In this document: positions 1 to 5,457 of the stretch, piece after piece
Layout: the number at the start of each line of letters is the position of its first letter
Position numbering within the stretch: position 1 is the first letter of the stretch
From: Terriglobales bacterium
GTDB lineage: Bacteria > Acidobacteriota > Terriglobia > Terriglobales > Acidobacteriaceae
Assembly (NCBI GenBank): GCA_030043575.1
Contig: JASHXK010000186.1
Coordinates: forward strand, 1 to 11,946
DNA: 11,946 nt
Direction: 5' to 3'
Notes under the pieces: generated by a model
Databases searched by the model: none
What the model was told of the DNA's origin: nothing
What the model saw: only the letters and a program-made list of their open reading frames with translations
Made by a program: the position numbers and the translations under genes

Positions 1-1007
1 TCTTCGACAACAGTCCCGTCGATATCGTCGGCGCCAAAGCGCAGCGTGATCTGCGCCATCTTCGGCGTCACCATCTGCCAGTACGATTTGATGTGCGGGA
101 AGTTATCGAGCATCAGCCGGCCAATGGCGATCTGCTTCAGGTCCAGCATGCCGGTGGTTGTGGGCAAGTGCTGCAGCGGCGTGTTTGCCGGGTGAAATGC
201 CAGCGGGATGAAGGTCTGGAAGCCGTGCGTATCGTCCTGTAGCGCGCGTAGTTTCAGCATGTGATCGACGCGGTCTTCGTCGTTCTCGACGTGGCCGTAG
301 AGCATGGTCGCATTCGATTTCAGGCCGACTTCGTGCGCCGTGCGCGCAATCTCCAGCCACTGGTCGCCATCGATCTTGTGATCGCAGATGATGTGCCGGA
401 TGCGATCGGAGAAAATCTCCGCGCCCCCGCCGGGCATGGAGTCGAGCCCGGCTTCTTTGAATTTGACCAGCACCTCGCGCGGCGTCATCTTGCCGATCTT
501 GGAAAAGAACGAGATCTCGACCATGGTGAACGCCTTCAGGTGTACCTGCGGAAAGCGCTCTTTCAGTCCGGCGATGAGATCGACATAATATTGAAACGGC
601 AGGTCGGCATGCAGGCCGCCCACGATGTGGAACTCGGTAATGGCTTCGGTATACCCCGACGCTGCGGTGTTCCAGACTTCTTCCAGCGCCATGGTGTAGG
701 AACCGGGCGCGTCCTTCTTGCGGCCGAAGGCACACAATCGGCACGCGGCGACACAGACATTGGTGTAGTTGATGTGCCGATTGACGTTAAAGTACGCGAT
801 GTCGCCATGCATACGCTCGCGCACGTGATTGGCCAGCCAGCCAATCGCCAGGATGTCTCCCGAGCGATAAAGCACCAGCGCGTCGTCGGCCGACAGCCGC
901 TCCTGGGCCATGACTTTGTCATGAATGGGGCGCAGCCGCGCGTCGTCGGTCTGAAAGGGATGGCGGCTGGTAGAGTTTACTGGCGAATCGGACATCCTTG
1001 CCATCAT
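1..1007 (-). CDS. mqnE: Aminofutalosine synthase MqnE (radical SAM), 3' end cut by window edge
   Basis: MqnE enzymes join the adenosyl radical of SAM to 3-[(1-carboxyvinyl)oxy]benzoate to make aminofutalosine, an early step of the futalosine menaquinone pathway. The translation shows the radical SAM 4Fe-4S motif CVAACRLC (C85, C89, C92 from the start chosen here), preceded by NRHINYTNVC, and later blocks such as FHIVGGLHADLPF and SMPGGGAEIFSDRIR that are typical of the MqnE/MqnC/CofH group. About 335 codons are visible; the family is near 370-390 residues, so little is missing. Three in-frame ATGs lie at 1007, 1004 and 995. I chose 1007 because it overlaps the toxin stop as ATGA and has GGAG 11 nt upstream, but 995 (MSDSPVNS) is a real alternative. 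mqnP lies upstream at 2236-3099, which supports a menaquinone role. MqnC and CofH are less likely given the specific motifs. No lesion is seen. Confidence 0.9.
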   Translation of the reverse strand, partial: MMARMSDSPVNSTSRHPFQTDDARLRPIHDKVMAQERLSADDALVLYRSGDILAIGWLANHVRERMHGDIAYFNVNRHINYTNVCVAACRLCAFGRKKDAPGSYTMALEEVWNTAASGYTEAITEFHIVGGLHADLPFQYYVDLIAGLKERFPQVHLKAFTMVEISFFSKIGKMTPREVLVKFKEAGLDSMPGGGAEIFSDRIRHIICDHKIDGDQWLEIARTAHEVGLKSNATMLYGHVENDEDRVDHMLKLRALQDDTHGFQTFIPLAFHPANTPLQHLPTTTGMLDLKQIAIGRLMLDNFPHIKSYWQMVTPKMAQITLRFGADDIDGTVVE

Positions 1008-1333
1008 ATCGCAGGAAACTCCGGAAGGGGATGTCGCTTTAGACGCCGCTTCCAGTAATCTGGCCGTCGCCGACCGTGCGCAACAGCAACGATCTGAATC
1101 GCGTTCGGCGTTTCCCGATCCATAATGAGAAAGGGGAAACGACGCAAAAGAAGCTTGCGCACCGTGCCTCGGTAGAACGGCCAACGCTCTGGGGCGGCGA
1201 CAATGAGTTCAAGTGCGCGGCTTACCTCGTCCAGAAAGCCGGAGGCCACTTGTACATCTTTTCCCAGATACCAATCGAATGACGATTCCAACTCGACAGC
1301 TGCAGCTGGGTGGAATTCGACTGGTCTATTCAC
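1004..1333 (-). CDS. ParE/RelE-superfamily toxin of a type II toxin-antitoxin pair
   Basis: This is a 109-residue basic protein of the ParE toxin fold. The N-terminus VEFHPAAAVELESSFDWY is the usual first strand and helix. The C-terminal half has the diagnostic run VRKLLLRRFPFLIMD, then IVAVAHGRRRPDYWKRRL, matching the common FPYxIxY...AVAHxxRxPxYWxxR pattern. ParE-type toxins often poison gyrase and RelE types cut mRNA; the sequence alone does not say which applies here. It starts with GTG at 1333, inside the 3' end of the antitoxin gene (8-nt overlap), with no strong ribosome binding site of its own, so it is probably translated by coupling. Its TGA stop overlaps a possible mqnE start. Length and motifs are intact. 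Confidence 0.88.
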   Translation of the reverse strand: MNRPVEFHPAAAVELESSFDWYLGKDVQVASGFLDEVSRALELIVAAPERWPFYRGTVRKLLLRRFPFLIMDRETPNAIQIVAVAHGRRRPDYWKRRLKRHPLPEFPAI

Positions 1334-1565
1334 CGCGATGGAGTTTCTGGACTAGGCGGTCACGGATTTCTGGCCAAGCGACAGTCGTGGCCTTTCTGTT
1401 ATCAAGATCCCTGACCCGCCCGGTAATCTCCTCTTGCCACGACGCCTCAACATTCTCATCCACTGCATCGTCCAATGTGCTGAGCAAAGATCCCGCCAGT
1501 TCAGCACGATCGCGGGCAGAAAGAGTCATGGCACGTTCCAGGAGTTCATGAATTTCGCGAGTCAT
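1326..1565 (-). CDS. Antitoxin, putative addiction module component family (TIGR02574/PF09720 type)
   Basis: This is a 79-residue acidic helical protein. The pattern LLERAMTLSARDRAELAGSL, followed by LDD, then VEASWQEEITGRVRDLD and AWPEIRDRL, is the hallmark of the short addiction-module component family that is usually paired with ParE-like toxins. It would bind and neutralise the toxin encoded immediately downstream and may also repress the operon. The reading frame stays open upstream to 1592, but ATG at 1565 is preferred: GGAGG lies 8 nt upstream and the protein then begins directly with the first family helix. The stop overlaps the toxin start by 8 nt. I see no obvious DNA-binding domain beyond the small N-terminal helical region, so autoregulation is inferred only. 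Confidence 0.88.
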   Translation of the reverse strand: MTREIHELLERAMTLSARDRAELAGSLLSTLDDAVDENVEASWQEEITGRVRDLDNRKATTVAWPEIRDRLVQKLHRGE

Positions 1566-1573
1566 GAGTTCAT

Positions 1574-1578
1574 CCTCC
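1574..1578 (-). promoter_or_regulatory. Shine-Dalgarno deciding the antitoxin start
   Basis: GGAGG (CCTCC on the plus strand) lies 8 nt before the ATG at 1565. It sits inside the longer open frame that begins at 1592, so it favours the shorter 79-residue product. Confidence 0.75.
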
Positions 1579-1613
1579 CGTAAGAATGGCAACGGTTGGC
1601 AGTCACTTGCATA

Positions 1614-1661
1614 ATCATATCGTAGGCCTTCACCGGTTGACAGTCCGATATGGCAGTCCGA
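1614..1661 (-). promoter_or_regulatory. Candidate promoter and operator of the toxin-antitoxin operon
   Basis: On the minus strand a good -10 hexamer TATGAT lies at 1614-1619, about 50 nt before the antitoxin ATG. A -35 at 17-nt spacing would be TGTCAA, a poor match. Just upstream are two perfect copies of an 8-bp direct repeat, CAGTCCGA on the plus strand, at 1641-1648 and 1654-1661 (13 nt apart). Repeats at such positions often serve as autorepressor operators in TA operons. The repeat is seen; the function is inferred. Confidence 0.35.
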
Positions 1662-1669
1662 GGGCGCTT

Positions 1670-2158
1670 CTACAGCGCGTGAAAATTCAGATACTTTGAC
1701 AGAGCTTCTTCCAGCTGCGGGATTGAATCATAGAATCGTTTCTGGTTTTCCTGGAACGTACGCCGTTCTTTCGGCGCCTGTTCTGGACTCAGGTAGAAGG
1801 CGGATTCCGGAGCCTGCCATTGGTATCCGATAATCTCGGACGCAGTGCGAGTCATGTCGTCAAGCCTCTCCTTAATTCCGGAATTCTTGTCGAAGAGGAA
1901 TCGTGCTTCGATGCCGGCTTTCAGAAATGCCTCAAATCTTCGCATCACCTCCGGCGAGTCGTGTAGCTTTCCAGACATGGTCTGCGCCTCAGACGGATCG
2001 AACTCCAGAAGAGCGCCGGCGAGATCGAGCACGCGGCCGTAGATATCGAATCTTCGCTTGTAGAGTTCCAGACGCAACATCTGGCGCCGGGTGAACCAGG
2101 CGGCGGCTGCGAAGCAGGCAGAGGCTGCAGAAACGATAAGAGCGACGAAGTTGTACAT
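1670..2158 (-). CDS. Uncharacterised membrane-anchored protein, 162 residues
   Basis: I do not recognise a function. Residues 3-22 form one hydrophobic segment rich in Ala (VALIVSAASACFAAAAWF), followed by basic RRQ, so the rest probably faces the cytoplasm. Immediately after is LRLELYKRRFDIYGRVLDLA, an amphipathic helix that resembles the L-L-Y-KRF-IY motif found in many uncharacterised single-TM proteins. The remaining ~120 residues are charged and mostly helical (LKAGIEARFLFDKNSGIKER, SIPQLEEALSKYL). The frame is open far upstream through mqnP, but ATG 2158 is the start: AGGAGAG sits 7 nt before it and the TM segment begins at once. It lies 77 nt after mqnP and 104 nt before the antitoxin, so co-transcription is possible. 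No catalytic motif is visible. Confidence 0.8.
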   Translation of the reverse strand: MYNFVALIVSAASACFAAAAWFTRRQMLRLELYKRRFDIYGRVLDLAGALLEFDPSEAQTMSGKLHDSPEVMRRFEAFLKAGIEARFLFDKNSGIKERLDDMTRTASEIIGYQWQAPESAFYLSPEQAPKERRTFQENQKRFYDSIPQLEEALSKYLNFHAL

Positions 2159-2163
2159 GCATT

Positions 2164-2170
2164 CTCTCCT
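2164..2170 (-). promoter_or_regulatory. Shine-Dalgarno deciding the start of the 162-residue membrane protein
   Basis: AGGAGAG on the minus strand, close to the ATG at 2158. It rules out the much longer open frame that extends upstream across mqnP. Confidence 0.7.
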
Positions 2171-2235
2171 CGACGAACCTAAGCATACCGTGAGTCTGCA
2201 AGCGGAGGCTGGATCAGGGGACTTCGGGTAGGGCT

Positions 2236-3099
2236 TTACCGGTTCAACAGCAGGTCGCCGGCGATGAAGAATAGAAACGCCATCGAGACCAGGCCATTCA
2301 TGGTGAAGAACGCGGCATTTACCCGGCTGAGATCGTCGTGCTTCACCAGCGAGTGCTCGTAGATTAGTAGAAGGGCGACAAAAACTACGCCGGCGATCGC
2401 GAGCTTGCCCAACCCGAAGGCTATGGTCATCCATACCAGCAGCAGAACTGTGACCATATGAAACGTTCGGGCGATGAGCAGTGCGGACCGAATGCCGAAT
2501 GCCTTGGGCACGGAGTAGACGTTCACCGAGCAATCGTGCTCGTAGTCCTGGCAGGCGTAGAGGATGTCGAAGCCGGCGCCCCAGAACACGACCGCAGCGG
2601 TGAGGATAAGAATTCGCGGATCGAGCGAGCCGCGCACCGCGATCCACGCCGCCGCCGGAGCCATGCCCATTGCGATGCCCAGCACCAGGTGCGACCACCG
2701 GGTGAAGCGCTTGCTGAAGGAATAGAGAAAGACAATGCCTAAAGCCAGCGGCGAAAGATCGAAGGCCAGGGTATTCAGTTCGTGCGACGCGAAGATGAAC
2801 ACGGCAGAGGTCGTTACCACAAACCATGCAACAAACGACCTGCTGAGTTTACCTGCAGGCAGCGCTCGAATCTTCGTTCGCGGATTGGCCGCGTCGATGC
2901 TGGCATCGGCCAGCCGGTTGAATGACATGGCTGCCGAACGCGCCGCCACCAGCGCGACGATAATCCAGACGGAAGTATGCAGGTTCGGAATACCGCGCGC
3001 GGCTAGCACAGCGCCAGTCAGGCCAAAAGGGAGTGTCAGGACGGAGTGCTCCCACTTGATCATCTCCAGCGTGGTTCGAATGCTGCGCAGCAGCGCCAT
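2236..3099 (-). CDS. mqnP: UbiA-family polyprenyltransferase, probably MqnP of menaquinone synthesis
   Basis: This is a 287-residue integral membrane protein with about eight hydrophobic segments. The first Asp-rich motif is NRLADASID (N61, D65, D69) followed by NPRT and LPAG; the second is FDILYACQDYEHD (D178, D185, D189) followed by VYSVPKAFG. These match the UbiA-like subgroup (TIGR01475 type) that accompanies futalosine-pathway genes. The expected role is transfer of a polyprenyl chain from its diphosphate to a dihydroxynaphthoate-derived ring at the inner membrane, with Mg2+ held by the Asp motifs. mqnE in the same direction about 1.2 kb downstream supports this over 4-hydroxybenzoate prenylation for ubiquinone. 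The start at 3099 gives the usual MIKWEHSVLTLPF N-terminus; no clear ribosome binding site precedes it. Length is normal and the motifs are intact. Confidence 0.9.
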   Translation of the reverse strand: MALLRSIRTTLEMIKWEHSVLTLPFGLTGAVLAARGIPNLHTSVWIIVALVAARSAAMSFNRLADASIDAANPRTKIRALPAGKLSRSFVAWFVVTTSAVFIFASHELNTLAFDLSPLALGIVFLYSFSKRFTRWSHLVLGIAMGMAPAAAWIAVRGSLDPRILILTAAVVFWGAGFDILYACQDYEHDCSVNVYSVPKAFGIRSALLIARTFHMVTVLLLVWMTIAFGLGKLAIAGVVFVALLLIYEHSLVKHDDLSRVNAAFFTMNGLVSMAFLFFIAGDLLLNR

Positions 3100-3105
3100 T
3101 CTGGT

Positions 3106-3111
3106 ATTTTA
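3106..3111 (-). promoter_or_regulatory. Candidate -10 box for mqnP, possibly leaderless
   Basis: TAAAAT on the minus strand ends 6 nt before the mqnP ATG, the spacing at which transcription would begin at the start codon. There is no Shine-Dalgarno and no good -35 hexamer. This is weak evidence. Confidence 0.2.
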
Positions 3112-3159
3112 GCGTGTCGCGAGCCTTCTCCCACTTGGATGCTGCAAGACCCTTGTCGC

Positions 3160-3534
3160 TTACCGGGTTTCGGCAGCAGGAGAGCGCAACTGAAACTCCG
3201 CGTGCTCTGCAATCGCGGTATCGGAGGGTAGCAGGAGCAGGCCACGCCCGAAGCAACTCTTCAGCCTTGTCATGCGAGCCCGCCGCCACTTGCCATCGGC
3301 CCCCTGGATCTCCACCACATCTCCGGAATGCTGCTGCAGCAACGCGCTCAAGGCAGACCGTTGCGTCTCATCACGCTGGTGAAACACGATCACCGTGACT
3401 CTCAGATCTCCGTCGGTGTAGGTTTCCAAAGCGCGACATGCGATGACTTCCGGGGACGGCGAGGCCGGTTGAGCAGTTGCCACTATCGGCACAACCATAA
3501 GCAGAATTGCAAGAAACACCGATAGCCAGCGCAT
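3160..3534 (-). CDS. Small secreted protein of unknown function, 124 residues
   Basis: A classical signal peptide is visible: MRW, hydrophobic LSVFLAILLMVVPIV, then ATA before Q22, so cleavage after residue 21 is likely and the mature protein of about 100 residues would be periplasmic. The mature part has two cysteines (in VIACRAL and LKSCFGRG) that could pair. Segments VTVIVFHQRDETQRSALSAL and GDVVEIQGADGKWRRARMTR suggest an alpha/beta fold with a small beta-rich half. I do not recognise the family. AGGAG lies 11 nt before ATG 3534. It follows the methyltransferase gene by 39 nt and precedes mqnP by 60 nt, so it may be in one transcript with them, but no link to menaquinone is shown. Confidence 0.75.
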   Translation of the reverse strand: MRWLSVFLAILLMVVPIVATAQPASPSPEVIACRALETYTDGDLRVTVIVFHQRDETQRSALSALLQQHSGDVVEIQGADGKWRRARMTRLKSCFGRGLLLLPSDTAIAEHAEFQLRSPAAETR

Positions 3535-3573
3535 AAGCGGCGAATCTCCTTGGCAGATATCTGGTGCGGATGC

Positions 3574-4374
3574 TTAGCTGCTGCCCTGAGGCAGTGGACG
3601 CCTGGCCCACTGGCGCTCCCAGAGAGGCACGGTGACACGTTCAGCGACGAGCGCCGGTTTGCGTGCCCAGCAAACCACGCGAGTGCCGAACGGCAAGTTG
3701 ATATAGCGAATCAGCTGGCGCTCGACGTCAAGCAGCAAGACCATCGCGCGACTACCGGAGCGCGGCAAGGGTCGCCGATGATCGATCGACCGGGTGAACA
3801 TGTTTTTGCCGATGCGCTCCATCATCGCGGGGAAAAAACCGGAGGCGACCAGGTAGGAAACGCGCGTTACCTCGAAGCCCGCATTGTTGAGCTTGCGCCG
3901 CAGCTCGGTTGCGGTGTAGCGGCGGCGATGGCCGCGTGCCTCGTCCTTCTCGCCCCAAAGCAAGGGATACGCCGGCACCGTCAAACACAGCATGGCGCCG
4001 TCTTTGAGCACACGCCGCATCTCGCGCAGGGCGGACAGGTCATCGGCAACCGTCTGCAAGATGTCGCCCGCGACGACCGCGTCGAAAGAATTCGAAGCGA
4101 ATCCCAGTTCCTCCGGTCCGGTACATATCAAATTGCCAAGGCCCTGCATTTGATGGAAGGCAAGGACCGGAAGCGAAGCATGCGCATTGAGCGCGCGAAT
4201 CTGGGGTGAGTCTGCTGACGCCAATTCCGCCGTACATCCGAGATCGAGGACGCGCGCTTCGCGTTTATTGCGCAAGGTCTGCGCTACAGCTTCGCGAAAC
4301 AGCTTGCGGCGCGCGATATACCACCACGAAGCAGTTTCGTGACGCAAGGACTCGAATTCGAAGGGAGCGTCCAT
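3574..4374 (-). CDS. Class I SAM methyltransferase-fold protein with an altered SAM-binding motif
   Basis: A 266-residue protein of the type-11 methyltransferase group often found beside glycan and lipid glycosyltransferases. Landmarks are the N-terminal FESLRHETASWWYIARRKL (the ExxHWWFxARR-like lead), VLDLGC at 42-47, FDAVVAGDILQTVADDLSAL, REMRRVLKDGAMLCLTVPAY, then LLWGEKDEARGHRRRYT and the closing LPFGTRVVCWARK. The glycine loop after VLDLGC, normally GTG, reads TAELAS, the acidic residue expected at the end of strand 2 is not evident, and the usual EHV of the post-motif strand reads QTV. Binding of SAM may therefore be weak or lost; substrate is unknown. A polar tail of about 25 residues extends beyond the normal end. 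It follows the UXS gene by 41 nt, so the two are probably one operon acting on a sugar or glycolipid (inference). No clear ribosome binding site precedes ATG 4374. Confidence 0.82.
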   Translation of the reverse strand: MDAPFEFESLRHETASWWYIARRKLFREAVAQTLRNKREARVLDLGCTAELASADSPQIRALNAHASLPVLAFHQMQGLGNLICTGPEELGFASNSFDAVVAGDILQTVADDLSALREMRRVLKDGAMLCLTVPAYPLLWGEKDEARGHRRRYTATELRRKLNNAGFEVTRVSYLVASGFFPAMMERIGKNMFTRSIDHRRPLPRSGSRAMVLLLDVERQLIRYINLPFGTRVVCWARKPALVAERVTVPLWERQWARRPLPQGSS

Positions 4375-4415
4375 GGGAATGGACTTCGCCTCTATTTTAC
4401 GGGAAGCAGCTTCGA

Positions 4416-5369
4416 TTACGTACCTGGAACCTTATTCGCTACGGCTGAGCGAAAATAGTCCAGCGACATCTGCAAGCCGGTGCGCAAGTCGATCTTCGGC
4501 TCCCAGCCTAGCAATCGTTTCGCCTTACTGATATCGGGCCGGCGCTGTTTGGGATCGTCCTGGGGTAGCGGCTCGAAACGAATCTTGCTGCGCGAGCCGG
4601 TCACCTCCAGCACGACTTTGGCACATTCCAGAATCGTGAATTCGCTGGGGTTGCCGATGTTGGTGGGCTCGTGCTCGTTCGACTTCGCCAGCGCCAGAAT
4701 TCCGGCAACCTCGTCGCTGACGTAACAGAAGCTGCGAGTCTGCGAACCGTCGCCGTAAACCGTAAGGTCTTCGCCGAGCAGCGCCTGCTTCATGAAGTTG
4801 GAGATTACCCGGCCGTCATTGAGTTGCAAGCGCGGGCCGTAGGTGTTGAAGATGCGGACGATATGTGTGTCGATCTTGTGATAGCGGCGATAGGCCATCG
4901 TAACCGCTTCAGCGAAACGCTTTGCTTCGTCATAAACGGAACGTGGCCCAATAGGATTCACGTGCCCCCAATACGATTCTTTCTGAGGATGTTCCAGTGG
5001 ATCGCCATAACATTCCGAGGTCGAAGCGAGGAAAAACTTAGCCGCATACTTCTTCGCCAGCTCCAGGCAGTTCATCGTTCCCAACGAGCCGACTTGCAGA
5101 GTCTCGATCGCGTGTTCGAGATAATCTACGGGACTGGCAGGTGAGGCGAAGTGGAAGACGTAGTCGACCTTGCCAGAGTCAAAAGACAGGCAGACATCCT
5201 GCTGGCGAAATTCGAATCGCGGCTCGTTCTTGAGATGCGTCACGTTTTCGATTCGCCCGGTGAGCAGATTGTCGACGCAAACAACGCAATGGCCCTCCGC
5301 CAATAACGCATCGCAAAGATGCGAGCCGAGAAAACCGGCACCGCCTGTCACCAATACACGCAAAGTCAT
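4416..5369 (-). CDS. UDP-glucuronate decarboxylase (UDP-xylose synthase), extended SDR
   Basis: The enzyme converts UDP-glucuronate to UDP-xylose with bound NAD+, feeding surface polysaccharide synthesis in the cytosol. The Rossmann motif TGGAGFLG is at 8-15. The family signature FASPASPVDYLEHAIETLQV follows, then LASTSECYGDP with the Ser/Thr and E119 of the active site, NPIGPRSVYDEAKRFAEA with catalytic Y146 and K150, IVRIFNTYGPR, and QRRPDI where R276 aligns with the decarboxylation Arg of ArnA (R619). These decarboxylase-specific residues separate it from 4-epimerases. At 317 residues the length is normal for soluble bacterial UXS. C120 stands where Val is usual. The gene begins 59 nt after the terminator of the upstream LOG gene, so it probably opens a transcription unit with the methyltransferase. 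The start codon has only a very close AAGG. Confidence 0.92.
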   Translation of the reverse strand: MTLRVLVTGGAGFLGSHLCDALLAEGHCVVCVDNLLTGRIENVTHLKNEPRFEFRQQDVCLSFDSGKVDYVFHFASPASPVDYLEHAIETLQVGSLGTMNCLELAKKYAAKFFLASTSECYGDPLEHPQKESYWGHVNPIGPRSVYDEAKRFAEAVTMAYRRYHKIDTHIVRIFNTYGPRLQLNDGRVISNFMKQALLGEDLTVYGDGSQTRSFCYVSDEVAGILALAKSNEHEPTNIGNPSEFTILECAKVVLEVTGSRSKIRFEPLPQDDPKQRRPDISKAKRLLGWEPKIDLRTGLQMSLDYFRSAVANKVPGT

Positions 5370-5427
5370 ACCTTGTGCTTGATCCGTAGAAGTCCGTTTG
5401 ATTATTTCAGATTTGCGGCAGTACGTG

Positions 5428-5457
5428 AAAAACCAGGACCAATCTCTATGGTCTGGT
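5428..5457 (-). terminator. Intrinsic terminator of the LOG-family gene
   Basis: Read on the minus strand, ACCAGACC, a 9-nt loop, then GGTCCTGGT form an 8-bp stem with one bulged C, followed directly by TTTTTC. The LOG stop codon (5446-5448) lies in the loop, so the hairpin begins within the last codon of the gene. The stem is modest in GC, but the U-tract is well placed. Confidence 0.65.

Noticed and set aside
261..1058. 265-residue plus-strand open frame opposite mqnE
   Set aside because: It lies on the complementary strand of a gene with conserved radical SAM motifs, and its translation shows no family pattern. GC-rich genes commonly give such shadow frames.
1637..1642. TTGACA as a plus-strand -35 box
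   Set aside because: No acceptable -10 lies 16-18 nt downstream on the plus strand, and no plus-strand gene follows.
1664..1678. Hairpin GCGCT/AGCGC around the stop of the 162-residue membrane protein
   Set aside because: Only 5 bp with no U-tract; easily expected by chance in this base composition.
2159..2827. Long upstream extension of the membrane-protein frame (open from 2827 on the minus strand)
   Set aside because: It runs antiparallel to nothing but overlaps mqnP in another frame of the same strand, its translation is low-complexity Arg/Ala/Gly, and a strong Shine-Dalgarno marks the real start at 2158.
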